This document shows, one piece after another, positions 8,347-15,914 of a stretch of 24,272 nt of DNA (position 1 is its first letter; each line of letters opens with the position of its first letter). This stretch comes from an uncultured bacterium. Lineage in GTDB: Bacteria; Bacillota; Clostridia; Lachnospirales; Lachnospiraceae. The stretch spans positions 1 to 24,272 of the forward strand of contig CAJMQQ010000044.1 in the NCBI GenBank assembly GCA_905215625.1, given 5' to 3'. The translations under genes were made by a program, and so were the position numbers. The notes under the pieces are model-generated. The model saw only the letters and a list, made by a program, of their open reading frames with translations. It was not told where the DNA came from and searched no databases.

Positions 8347-9039
8347 GTGAGTGAGAATAGAATCGATACAGAACAGATGGAACGGATTTACCGCCGGATT
8401 GAGGAAAGCGACAAGCTGTTAATCGGAATTGGCGGAGAATGGAAGCAGAATCCGGATAAAAAGCAGATAGAGCATATCATTGCCCGTCCCGAAGTGGCGA
8501 AGGGATATGAGGCATTGTATCAGCTTATAAAGGAAAAAGACTATTTTATTGTGACGACTGTGACAGACGGACAGATTTGGGAACAGCCGTTTGAGAAAAG
8601 CCGGATTGTAGCGCCCTGCGGAAACATTACCTGGAAACAGTGTGAGCATGGGTGTACAAAAGACATCTGGGAAGACGGGGAAATACCGGACGGAAAGTGC
8701 CCCCACTGCGGCGGCCTTCTGGTCCCTAATACGGTGGAAAACGGCCATTATATTGAAGAGGGATACCTTCCCCAGTGGAAGGAATATACAGAATGGCTGG
8801 CCAGAACCCTGAACAAAAAACTGACGGTTCTGGAACTGGGGGAGGGATTTTCCACTCCTACAGTCATCCGGTGGCCCTTTGAAAAAACCGTATTTTTCAA
8901 TAAACAGGCCTGGTTTTACCGGATTCATCAGGAATTTTTCCAAATCAGTGAGGAACTGAAAGAAAAGGCAGAAGGAATAAAAGAAGACTCGGTTTCTTTC
9001 GTATGCCGTCTGGCAGAATATACTGGAAAAGAAGCCTAG
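8347..9039 (+). CDS. Sirtuin-like protein with degenerate catalytic motifs
   Basis: A 230-residue protein with the skeleton of a Sir2 NAD-dependent enzyme. It has a glycine-rich turn LLIGIGGEW (24-32), a VTDGQ block at the place of the usual QNxDG (72-76), four zinc cysteines (C99, C103, C118, C121, the last two in CPHCGGLLVP), and ELGEGFSTPTVIRWPFE (163-179), which recalls the macrodomain-linked class M sirtuins. The GAGxS loop is altered and the catalytic histidine position appears to be C91 in APCGN. It may be a mono-ADP-ribosyltransferase, a non-catalytic NAD binder, or another NAD-using enzyme. The start is GTG, with AAGGAA 8 bases upstream. No macrodomain or lipoate-type partner is visible; neighbours are the phosphoesterase upstream and hisH 13 bases downstream. 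Confidence 0.72.
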   Translation: MSENRIDTEQMERIYRRIEESDKLLIGIGGEWKQNPDKKQIEHIIARPEVAKGYEALYQLIKEKDYFIVTTVTDGQIWEQPFEKSRIVAPCGNITWKQCEHGCTKDIWEDGEIPDGKCPHCGGLLVPNTVENGHYIEEGYLPQWKEYTEWLARTLNKKLTVLELGEGFSTPTVIRWPFEKTVFFNKQAWFYRIHQEFFQISEELKEKAEGIKEDSVSFVCRLAEYTGKEA

Positions 9040-9052
9040 GGAAAGGAAACCT

Positions 9053-9658
9053 ATGACAGGGATTATTGACTACGATGCCGGCAATTTAAGAAGTGTTGCA
9101 AAAGCCCTGGAAGCGCTGGGAGAAACGCCGATTATATCCAGGGATCCAGAACAGTTAATGGAAGCAGACAGGGTAATCCTGCCTGGAGTCGGTTCCTTTG
9201 GAGATGCCATGGAAAAGCTGAACCAGTATGGCCTGGTTTCTGTGATAAAAGAGATGGCTGACTCAAAGAAGCCGTTTCTGGGGATTTGTCTGGGGCTTCA
9301 GCTTTTGTTTGAGAGCAGTGAAGAAAGCCCTGGAATCAAGGGCCTTGGGATTTTAAAGGGCCAGATTCTCCGTATACCGGACTCTCCGGGGCTTAAAATT
9401 CCTCATATGGGCTGGAATTCCCTGGATATCAGAGAAGGAGCGAAGCTGTTTAAAGGAATTGATAATGGGGCATATGTTTATTTTGTCCACTCATACTATT
9501 GTAAGGCAGAGGAAGAGTTCATTGTGGCGGCTTCCACAGAGTACAGCGCCCACATCCATGCCTCAGTAGAGCGGGACAATGTATTTGCCTGCCAGTTCCA
9601 TCCGGAAAAAAGCGGAAGCATAGGCCTTCAGATTTTAAATAATTTTATTCATCTATAG
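9053..9658 (+). CDS. hisH: Imidazole glycerol phosphate synthase, glutaminase subunit HisH
   Basis: HisH hydrolyses glutamine and channels ammonia to HisF for imidazole ring formation in histidine biosynthesis. The class I amidotransferase triad is visible: C79 in GICLGLQLL, and H183 and E185 in FHPEKS. The N-terminal IIDYDAGNLRSV is typical of the family. The 201 residues are full length. AAAGGAA precedes the ATG. The stop is followed 10 bases later by hisF, the obligate partner. No other his gene is in the window. Confidence 0.97.
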   Translation: MTGIIDYDAGNLRSVAKALEALGETPIISRDPEQLMEADRVILPGVGSFGDAMEKLNQYGLVSVIKEMADSKKPFLGICLGLQLLFESSEESPGIKGLGILKGQILRIPDSPGLKIPHMGWNSLDIREGAKLFKGIDNGAYVYFVHSYYCKAEEEFIVAASTEYSAHIHASVERDNVFACQFHPEKSGSIGLQILNNFIHL

Positions 9659-9668
9659 GAGGTGCCGG

Positions 9669-10430
9669 ATGTTTACCAAACGAATCATTCCCTGCCTGGA
9701 CGTGAAGAACGGAAGGGAGGTAAAGGGAGTCAACTTTGTAAATTTACAGGATGCCGGCGATCCGGTAGAGATTGCTGCAGCCTATGATAAGGCCGGGGCA
9801 GATGAACTGGTGTTTTTGGATATTACGGCTTCTTCTGACGCCAGAAATACAGTGGTTTCCATGGTGCGTCAGGTGGCAGAGACCGTATTTATCCCTTTTA
9901 CAGTAGGCGGAGGGATACGGACAGTAGAAGATTTTAAAATGCTCTTAAGAGAAGGCGCTGACAAGATTTCCATTAATTCATCGGCCATTGATAATCCGTA
10001 TTTGATTTCAGAAGCAGCAGATAAATTTGGCAGTCAGTGTGTAGTTGTAGCCATTGACGCAAAACGGCGTCCAGATGGCTCCGGCTGGAATATTTATAAG
10101 CACGGAGGCCGTATTGATGTGGGAATTGACGCGGTAGAATGGGCCATGAAAGCAGATAAACTGGGAGCGGGAGAGATTCTTCTTACCAGTATGGACTGTG
10201 ATGGAACCAAATCCGGTTACGACAATGAACTGACCAGGCTGGTAGCCGATCATGTGTCTGTTCCGGTTATTGCATCTGGCGGAGCAGGTCAGAAAGAGCA
10301 TTTTTATGATGCTTTGACCAAAGGGGGTGCAGATGCAGCCCTGGCTGCGTCCCTGTTTCATTACAAAGAACTGGAAATCATGGATTTAAAGCGGTATCTG
10401 GCAGAAAAAGGAGTGGCAGTCCGGCTGTAA
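9669..10430 (+). CDS. hisF: Imidazole glycerol phosphate synthase, cyclase subunit HisF
   Basis: HisF is the TIM-barrel cyclase that makes imidazole glycerol phosphate and AICAR from PRFAR, using ammonia from HisH. D11 (CLDVKNG) and D130 (VVAIDAKR) are the two catalytic aspartates, and the phosphate-binding blocks TVGGGIR and ASGGAG are present. Length 253 is normal. Its AGGAGG ribosome binding site overlaps the hisH stop codon, giving tight coupling with hisH. AICAR links the pathway to purine synthesis, but no purine gene is adjacent. Confidence 0.97.
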   Translation: MFTKRIIPCLDVKNGREVKGVNFVNLQDAGDPVEIAAAYDKAGADELVFLDITASSDARNTVVSMVRQVAETVFIPFTVGGGIRTVEDFKMLLREGADKISINSSAIDNPYLISEAADKFGSQCVVVAIDAKRRPDGSGWNIYKHGGRIDVGIDAVEWAMKADKLGAGEILLTSMDCDGTKSGYDNELTRLVADHVSVPVIASGGAGQKEHFYDALTKGGADAALAASLFHYKELEIMDLKRYLAEKGVAVRL

Positions 10431-10476
10431 TCAGGCTGAATCAGACATTTCAGAGACAATAGGAGGCATACATAAG

Positions 10477-11157
10477 ATGGCAGCGATTGACAATGACTGG
10501 CTGGAACCCTTAAGCGGGGAATTTAAGAAAGAATACTACCGTAAGCTGTACCAGACAGTGAAGCATGAATACGAGACAAGACAGATTTTTCCAGATCCGG
10601 ACGATATTTTTAATGCATTTGCCTTTACTCCTTTATCAAAGGTAAAGGTGGTAATTTTAGGGCAGGACCCCTATCACAACTATGGTCAGGCACATGGTCT
10701 GTGCTTTTCTGTAAAACCGGATGTGGCCATTCCCCCGTCTCTCATGAATATCTACCAGGAACTCCATAATGACTGCGGCTGTTATATTCCGGATAATGGA
10801 TATTTGAAAAAATGGGCGGATCAGGGGGTAATGCTGTTAAATACGGTGCTGACAGTCCGCGCCCATGCGGCTAATTCCCACAAGGGAATCGGCTGGGAAG
10901 AATTTACCGATGCGGCAATCCGGATTTTAAATGAACAGCAGCGTCCCATGGTATTTATTTTGTGGGGACGTCCGGCCCAGACCAAAAAGGCCATGTTAAA
11001 TAATCCGAATCACATGATAGTAGAGTCACCCCATCCAAGCCCGTTTTCTGCATCCAGAGGATTTTTTGGAAGCCGGCCTTTCAGTAAGACCAACGAATAT
11101 CTGATACAGCACGGACTGGAACCCATTGACTGGCAGATTGAAAATGTAAGAGGATAG
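10477..11157 (+). CDS. ung: Uracil-DNA glycosylase, family 1
   Basis: Ung removes uracil from DNA at the start of base excision repair. The water-activating motif GQDPYH (62-67, D64 catalytic) and the DNA minor-groove loop HPSPFSASRGFFGSRPFS (H186 catalytic) are intact; the usual HPSPLS reads HPSPFS. Length is 226 residues. The ATG follows AGGAGG by ten bases, 46 bases after hisF, so it may share the same transcript. The uppP gene starts 9 bases after its stop. Confidence 0.97.
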   Translation: MAAIDNDWLEPLSGEFKKEYYRKLYQTVKHEYETRQIFPDPDDIFNAFAFTPLSKVKVVILGQDPYHNYGQAHGLCFSVKPDVAIPPSLMNIYQELHNDCGCYIPDNGYLKKWADQGVMLLNTVLTVRAHAANSHKGIGWEEFTDAAIRILNEQQRPMVFILWGRPAQTKKAMLNNPNHMIVESPHPSPFSASRGFFGSRPFSKTNEYLIQHGLEPIDWQIENVRG

Positions 11158-11166
11158 GAGAAAAAT

Positions 11167-12000
11167 ATGGAACTTTTTGAAGTATTAAAGGTTTTGGTCT
11201 TAGGAATTGTAGAGGGGTTTACAGAATGGCTGCCAATCAGCAGCACAGGACACATGATCCTGGTAGAAGAAATCATTCCTCTTCACTTAAATGAGGATTT
11301 TAAAAATGTATTTATGGTTGTGGTTCAGCTGGGCGCAATTTTGGCGGTTGTGGTCTTGTATTTCCACAAACTGAATCCGTTTTCGCCAAGAAAAAAGCGG
11401 TCGCAAAAGCAGGAAACGTTATCTTTGTGGGCAAAAATCATCATTGCCTGCCTTCCGGCAGCCATTGTAGGGCTTCCTTTTGACGATATTCTGGATGCTT
11501 ATCTGATGAACTCTTACGTAGTTGCTTCCATGCTGATTTTATACGGCGTCCTGTTTATTGTATTGGAAAACCACAATGCACACACCACCTTCCCGATACA
11601 GAAAACCAGCCAGATTACCTATCAGACAGCGCTGTTTATCGGATTGTTCCAGCTGCTGTCCTTAATCCCCGGTACTTCCCGTTCCGGTTCTACGATTTTA
11701 GGCGCCATGATTTTAGGATGCTCCAGAGGCGCAGCCGCCGAGTTTTCCTTCTTCCTTGGAATTCCGGTTATGTTTGGCGCCAGCCTGTTAAAAATCGTAA
11801 AGTTTGGCCGGATGTTTACTGGGCCGGAGATTGGTTATCTGCTGATTGGCATGGTCACTTCTTTTATCGTGTCCATCCTGTCCATCAAATTTCTGTTAAG
11901 CTATGTCCGGAAAAATGACTTTAAGTTCTTCGGTTACTACCGTATCGTTCTGGGCATCATCGTATTTGCTTATTTTGGAATCTCCGCGCTGATGGCGTAA
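11167..12000 (+). CDS. uppP: Undecaprenyl-diphosphatase UppP (BacA family)
   Basis: This membrane enzyme dephosphorylates undecaprenyl pyrophosphate to recycle the peptidoglycan lipid carrier and confers bacitracin tolerance in relatives. The signature GIVEGFTEWLPISSTGH (13-29, with E16 and E20) and PGTSRSGST (168-176, R172) form the active site. Several hydrophobic segments cover the rest of the 277 residues. GGATAGGAG lies just before the ATG, and the binding site is partly inside the ung stop region. The gene ends 22 bases before a strong hairpin terminator. Confidence 0.97.
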   Translation: MELFEVLKVLVLGIVEGFTEWLPISSTGHMILVEEIIPLHLNEDFKNVFMVVVQLGAILAVVVLYFHKLNPFSPRKKRSQKQETLSLWAKIIIACLPAAIVGLPFDDILDAYLMNSYVVASMLILYGVLFIVLENHNAHTTFPIQKTSQITYQTALFIGLFQLLSLIPGTSRSGSTILGAMILGCSRGAAAEFSFFLGIPVMFGASLLKIVKFGRMFTGPEIGYLLIGMVTSFIVSILSIKFLLSYVRKNDFKFFGYYRIVLGIIVFAYFGISALMA

Positions 12001-12022
12001 AGAATGTATTTAAACTATATCA

Positions 12023-12071
12023 AAAGGGCCGCAGGAGGGCAGATAGATTATCTGTCCTTCTGCGGCCCTTT
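12023..12071. terminator. Bidirectional terminator between uppP and aroF
   Basis: A 21-bp stem (12023-12043 with 12051-12071, two G-U pairs) with loop TAGATTA, starting AAAGGGCCGCAG and ending CTGCGGCCCTTT. The A-rich 5' side and T-rich 3' side let it work for both converging genes. Confidence 0.9.
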
Positions 12072-12102
12072 CCTGTCTGCAGCAGGTTTTCCTGATGGAT
12101 AG

Positions 12103-13131
12103 TTACAGTCCTTCTGCAATCTCGTAAATTAACCGTTCAGAATCTTCCCAGCCAAGGCATGGGTCTGTGATGGACTTTCCATAGCAGCCATCGCCGATTT
12201 TCTGGCTGCCTGGTTCAATGTAACTTTCGATCATCAGGCCTTTTACCATATTTTTAATGTCGTCGCTGTGACGGCGGCTGTGAAGTACCTCTTTGGAAAT
12301 ACGGATCTGCTCCATGTACTTTTTGCCGGAATTAGAATGATTGGCGTCTACGATACAAGCCGGATTTGCCAGATTTCGCTCCGAATAAAGCTGATGAAGC
12401 AGGCTTAAGTCTTCAAAGTGGTAATTAGGAAGGTTCTGTCCGTGTTTATTGACAGCGCCTCTTAAAATGGTATGTGCCAGAGGATTTCCGGAAGACTGGA
12501 CTTCCCAGCCGCGATAAATGTAGTCGTGGCCATGCTGTGCAGCAACTACGGAATTCAGCATGACGGATAAATCGCCGCTGGTAGGGTTTTTCATTCCTAC
12601 CGGAACGTCACAGGCGCTGGCAACCAGACGGTGAAACTGATTTTCTACGGAACGGGCGCCAACTGCGATATAAGACATCATGTCATTTAAATAGCGCAGG
12701 TTTTCCGGATACAGCATTTCATCAGCAGTAGAAAGTCCGGTTTCCCGAAGTACCCGCATATGCAGATTGCGGATGGCAATCAGGCCTTCATAAATGTCTG
12801 GTTTGTCTTCCGGATTGGGCTGGTGAACCATTCCTTTATAGCCTTCCCCGGTGGTACGGGGCTTATTTGTGTAGACGCGTGGGATAATGATAATCTTGTC
12901 TGCAACTTTTTCTTGTACCTTAGCGAGGCGGCAGGCATAATCGCAGACAGAGTCTTCGTTATCGGCAGAACAAGGACCAATGATTAACAGAAACTTATCA
13001 TTTTCTCCGGTAAAGACTTTTTTGATTTCGTCGTCCCGTTCTTTTTTTATAGCAGCCAGTTCCATAGAAAGCGGGTACTGCTCGCGGATTTCAGATGGAT
13101 CTGGGAGCTTTTGAACAAATTTGAATCCCAT
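12103..13131 (-). CDS. aroF: 3-deoxy-7-phosphoheptulonate (DAHP) synthase, class I AroFGH type
   Basis: It condenses phosphoenolpyruvate and erythrose 4-phosphate in the first step of the shikimate pathway. Landmarks are GPCSADN, PRVYTNKPRTT, GYKGM, GARSVENQFHR, GMKNPTSG, DANHSNS and SYIEPGSQ, all typical of the E. coli AroF/G/H class. I place the start at the ATG at 13131 (342 residues, MGFKFVQKL). An in-frame ATG five codons upstream overlaps the GGAGG sequence that serves the inner start at 8-base spacing, so the longer version is unlikely. A promoter lies 53 bp upstream. No separate ACT or chorismate mutase regulatory domain is fused. Which of Phe, Tyr or Trp inhibits it cannot be told from sequence alone. 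Confidence 0.94.
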   Translation of the reverse strand: MGFKFVQKLPDPSEIREQYPLSMELAAIKKERDDEIKKVFTGENDKFLLIIGPCSADNEDSVCDYACRLAKVQEKVADKIIIIPRVYTNKPRTTGEGYKGMVHQPNPEDKPDIYEGLIAIRNLHMRVLRETGLSTADEMLYPENLRYLNDMMSYIAVGARSVENQFHRLVASACDVPVGMKNPTSGDLSVMLNSVVAAQHGHDYIYRGWEVQSSGNPLAHTILRGAVNKHGQNLPNYHFEDLSLLHQLYSERNLANPACIVDANHSNSGKKYMEQIRISKEVLHSRRHSDDIKNMVKGLMIESYIEPGSQKIGDGCYGKSITDPCLGWEDSERLIYEIAEGL

Positions 13132-13183
13132 GATGTATACCTCCATAAGTTTAATGTAGTACAGTGTTGACTTATAAGGCTAA

Positions 13184-13212
13184 ATTATAGTATAAAAATT
13201 TAAAATTCGCAA
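13184..13212 (-). promoter_or_regulatory. Promoter of the DAHP synthase gene
   Basis: On the minus strand TTGCGA (-35, 13207-13212) and TATAAT (-10, 13184-13189) are 17 bp apart, about 53 bp before the chosen start codon. The leader is too short for a T-box. Confidence 0.65.
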
Positions 13213-13416
13213 GTAAAATGTATATGTATGCAAGAAAAAAACAGAAGAAATGAAAAAGCAGAGTAACATTAGGTAATAAAGAGCAAGGCTTGAAGTTGAA
13301 TAAAAATTTTTGATAGAAGTATAAATAAATATATATGCAAACTGAGTGCAATGAGAGAAAATTCTATATAGATAAAAGGGAAAATGGGAAAAATAAACAA
13401 TATTAGCTTTTTGTAG

Positions 13417-13439
13417 TAGAAAAAAATATACAAATAACC
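13417..13439 (+). promoter_or_regulatory. Candidate regulator box upstream of the amino-acid operon
   Basis: TAGAAAAAAAT at 13417-13427 and the following TATACAAAT nearly repeat 19517-19535 in the promoter of the YheO-like regulator (17 of 19 positions). Both have short arms separated by six A residues (here GTAGA-A6-TATAC, an imperfect inverted repeat). It lies 9 bp upstream of the operon -35. A-richness makes chance similarity possible. Confidence 0.35.
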
Positions 13440-13448
13440 AGAAAATGG

Positions 13449-13477
13449 TTGACTATATATATAAAATATTCTATAAT
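13449..13477 (+). promoter_or_regulatory. Strong promoter of the RidA-to-M20 operon
   Basis: TTGACT (13449-13454) and TATAAT (13472-13477) with a 17-bp spacer made of A and T plus one C at its end. It sits 40 bp before the RidA-like start codon. Five of six and six of six positions match the consensus. Confidence 0.8.
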
Positions 13478-13517
13478 AATGTTAACTTAAAATTAAGAGA
13501 AAGGAGAGAACTTTATA

Positions 13518-13901
13518 ATGGAGAAAGTAGAAACCAGATTTTCTGTACGGGATGGCGGCCATTATGTGCCGGGAATGAAATATAATGGTGTGCTGTATAT
13601 ATCTGGACAGCTTTCTATCAATCCGGAAACGGGACAAGTTCCGGAAGGAGGAGTGAAAGCAGAGGCTCGTCAGGCTTTAAAGAATTTAGATTTGGTACTA
13701 AAAGAGGCAAAACTTACGAGAAACGATGTGCTTCAGTGCAGAGTCTACATTCCGGATGTCGCCTACTGGCCTGATTTAAATCAGGTTTATGCGGAATTTT
13801 TTGGAGAACACAAGCCGGCACGTATTGTAGTTCCTACAAACAAATTATATAATGGATGCCTGGTAGAAATAGAGGCTGTAGCAGCCTGCGGAAAGGATTG
13901 A
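13518..13901 (+). CDS. RidA-family (YjgF/YER057c) reactive imine deaminase
   Basis: RidA proteins hydrolyse reactive enamines and imines such as 2-aminoacrylate made by PLP enzymes, giving keto acids and ammonia. The 127-residue protein has the family pattern YISGQLSINPETGQ, QALKNLDLVL, YAEFFGEHKPARIVV and LVEIEAVA; R102 in the KPAR segment matches the arginine needed for imine hydrolysis in RidA. It is the first gene after the operon promoter, with AAGGAG 11 bases before the ATG, and it is 4 bases from a PLP enzyme of the type that generates such intermediates. The pairing suggests it disposes of that enzyme's product. It might equally be a non-RidA subfamily member with a pathway-specific role. 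Confidence 0.88.
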   Translation: MEKVETRFSVRDGGHYVPGMKYNGVLYISGQLSINPETGQVPEGGVKAEARQALKNLDLVLKEAKLTRNDVLQCRVYIPDVAYWPDLNQVYAEFFGEHKPARIVVPTNKLYNGCLVEIEAVAACGKD

Positions 13902-13905
13902 TTGT

Positions 13906-15012
13906 ATGAACTACAAAGAACTTGATACTCCGGCATTGGTGATCGATAAGGACATTATGATGGACAACCTGAAGTTTATGCAGGACTATGCGGACAGAAA
14001 AAAGGTGGCACTTCGTCCTCATACTAAAACCCATAAGATGCCGAAATTGGCGTTGATCCAGGAATCTCTTGGTGCAAAAGGGATTACAGTAGCAAAAGTA
14101 GGAGAGGCCGAAGTGATGGCAGCGGCTGGTTTGAAGGATATTTTTATTGCCAATGAAATTGTAGGAGATTCAAAGCTGGAGCGTATCCGTAAGTTGGCTG
14201 AATCCGTTGAGATTTCTTTTGGACTGGATTCCATCCCACAGGCGGAAATGATTGAGAAAGTATTTCAGGGAGCAGCAAAGCCGGCACAGGTTTTAATTGA
14301 GATTGAGGTAGGAGAAAACCGGTCAGGTATTATTGAAGAAGAGGATTATCTGGAACTTCTGGAATATTTAAAAAAGTGCCCTAGTATTCATTTGAAAGGG
14401 ATCTTCTCCCATGACGGTAATTCCTATCAGGCAGAAAACGTAGAGGAGTGCAGGAAAATTCATTTGACTGCTCAAAAGAGGACATTGCATTTCGCCCGCC
14501 TTGCAGAGGAAGCGGGTATGAAACTGGAAACAGTAAGCATTGGATCTACACCTTCTATGATGCACGATTTTCCGATATTAGATGGGGTGACGGAAATTCG
14601 TCCTGGAACCTATATTTTTATGGACGCATCCCAGGCAAATGCTTATGGAAGTCTGGAACGAAATGCAGCTACCATTTTAACAACCATAATCAGCCGTCCG
14701 ACACCGGAAAGAGTGATTACGGATGTGGGTGCAAAGGGTATTACAGCACAGACGAGAAGCAAGGGATTTTGTGCTACAAGAGGCCTTGGATTGATTAAAG
14801 GCTGGCCAGAAGTAGAGATCTTTGATGTCTACGATGAGCATGCAATTATTTATAATAAAGAATTTCGGGACGGAGTGAAAGTAGGGGATAAAGTAGAAAT
14901 CATTCCAAATCACATTTGTCCGGTTGTAAACCTTCATGAAAAGGCGTATCTGATATCCAACAGTGAGGTACTGGATGTAATAGACGTGGAATGCAGAGGA
15001 AAGCTGCAGTAA
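13906..15012 (+). CDS. DSD1-type PLP enzyme (D-threonine aldolase / D-serine or D-hydroxyaspartate dehydratase class)
   Basis: A fold-type III PLP enzyme of 368 residues. An N-terminal alanine-racemase-like barrel carries the PLP lysine K41 in RPHTKTHKMP, and GIFSHDGNSY and IGSTPSMM lie in the barrel. A C-terminal beta domain carries the metal-binding pair H336 and C338 in PNHICPVVNLH, the arrangement seen in D-threonine aldolase, eukaryotic D-serine dehydratase and D-threo-3-hydroxyaspartate dehydratase. These enzymes cleave or dehydrate beta-hydroxy D-amino acids. I cannot choose among the activities. It starts 4 bases after the RidA-like gene, with an AAAGGATTGATTG binding site overlapping that gene's end. 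The neighbours (imine deaminase, amide and acyl hydrolases, an aspartate-dehydrogenase homologue) favour a catabolic role. Confidence 0.86.
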   Translation: MNYKELDTPALVIDKDIMMDNLKFMQDYADRKKVALRPHTKTHKMPKLALIQESLGAKGITVAKVGEAEVMAAAGLKDIFIANEIVGDSKLERIRKLAESVEISFGLDSIPQAEMIEKVFQGAAKPAQVLIEIEVGENRSGIIEEEDYLELLEYLKKCPSIHLKGIFSHDGNSYQAENVEECRKIHLTAQKRTLHFARLAEEAGMKLETVSIGSTPSMMHDFPILDGVTEIRPGTYIFMDASQANAYGSLERNAATILTTIISRPTPERVITDVGAKGITAQTRSKGFCATRGLGLIKGWPEVEIFDVYDEHAIIYNKEFRDGVKVGDKVEIIPNHICPVVNLHEKAYLISNSEVLDVIDVECRGKLQ

Positions 15013-15028
15013 GAGAATAAAGGCAGGG

Positions 15029-15862
15029 ATGGTTATGAATACCATAAAGGTAGCTATGCTTCAGACAAAAGTCTGGGAAGAAAAAGAAAAAAATATTCAA
15101 CAGTTAGAGAAGCTTTTGAAAAAACTGGAGGCAGAAAGGCTGGATCTGGTAACGCTTCCGGAAATGTTTAATTGTCCATATCAGACATCCAATTTTCCCA
15201 TTTATGCAGAACCGGAAGGGGGAAAAACATGGAATGCCTGTTCCAGGCTGGCAAAAGAATATGGTGTTTATCTGTCAGCTGGATCAGTACCGGAAAAAGA
15301 TGAAGAAGGCCATGTCTATAATACAGCTTATGTGTTTGACCGTCAGGGAAAACAGATTGCGAAACATAGAAAGGCACATTTGTTTGACATTAATGTGAAA
15401 GGTGGTCAGTGCTTTAAGGAATCAGATACGTTGACACCAGGTAATGAAGTGACGGTATTTGATACGGAATTTGGAAAAATGGGACTGTGTATCTGTTATG
15501 ACTTCCGTTTTCCAGAATTAGCACGTTTGATGGCGTTAGAAGGAGCAAAAGTGATTCTTGTTCCTGCAGCTTTTAATATGACAACGGGACCGGCCCACTG
15601 GGAGATTTTGTTCCGAAGTAGAGCGTTGGATAATCAGTCGTATGTCCTTGGAACAGCTCCTGCCAGAGATCCGGAATCGGGGTATACTTCATGGGGGCAT
15701 ACAGTAGCAGTATCTCCCTGGGGAGAGGTTCTGGAACAGCTGGGAGAAGCAGAAGGATACATTTTAAGAACATTAGATTTGGAACGGGTATCAGAAGTCC
15801 GTTCACAGCTTCCGCTTCTTAAGCATAGAAGAACGGATATGTATCATTTAGAACAGGGTTAA
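15029..15862 (+). CDS. Carbon-nitrogen hydrolase, omega-amidase (NIT2) like
   Basis: A nitrilase-superfamily amidase of 277 residues. The Glu-Lys-Cys triad is visible: E45 in LPEMFNCPY, K115 in HRKAHLFDI and C156 in CICYDFRFPELAR. The pattern is closest to omega-amidase/NIT2-type enzymes, which hydrolyse the side-chain amide of alpha-ketoglutaramate, alpha-ketosuccinamate or succinamate. Other members hydrolyse N-carbamoyl amino acids, so substrate is open. Two in-frame ATGs are possible (15029 and 15035); AGGG lies 6 bases before the second, and the second gives the more typical N-terminus MNTIKVAMLQ. In this operon it would remove an amide group before or after the PLP enzyme. It sits 16 bases after that gene. 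Confidence 0.87.
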   Translation: MVMNTIKVAMLQTKVWEEKEKNIQQLEKLLKKLEAERLDLVTLPEMFNCPYQTSNFPIYAEPEGGKTWNACSRLAKEYGVYLSAGSVPEKDEEGHVYNTAYVFDRQGKQIAKHRKAHLFDINVKGGQCFKESDTLTPGNEVTVFDTEFGKMGLCICYDFRFPELARLMALEGAKVILVPAAFNMTTGPAHWEILFRSRALDNQSYVLGTAPARDPESGYTSWGHTVAVSPWGEVLEQLGEAEGYILRTLDLERVSEVRSQLPLLKHRRTDMYHLEQG

Positions 15863-15914
15863 ACTTGGAAAAGGTATGGAAACGAAAAGGATAAAGCAGT
15901 AAGGAGGGAACAGT

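Larger units (their letters stand above)
13147..13517. other. A+T-rich divergent intergenic region
   Basis: These 371 bases between the DAHP synthase gene and the RidA-like gene have no convincing gene on either strand. They hold the minus-strand aro promoter (13184-13212), a candidate regulator box (13417-13439) and the strong operon promoter (13449-13477). A weaker plus-strand candidate is TTGACT (13167-13172), 18 bp, TATAAA (13191-13196). The middle part (about 13215-13415) is A-rich and I see nothing specific in it. Confidence 0.7.

Noticed and set aside
8419..8943. 174-codon minus-strand open frame
   Set aside because: It is the antisense shadow of the sirtuin-like gene and has no recognisable domain or start signal.
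13132..13146. Upstream ATG giving a 347-residue DAHP synthase
   Set aside because: That ATG overlaps the GGAGG that forms the binding site of the inner start.
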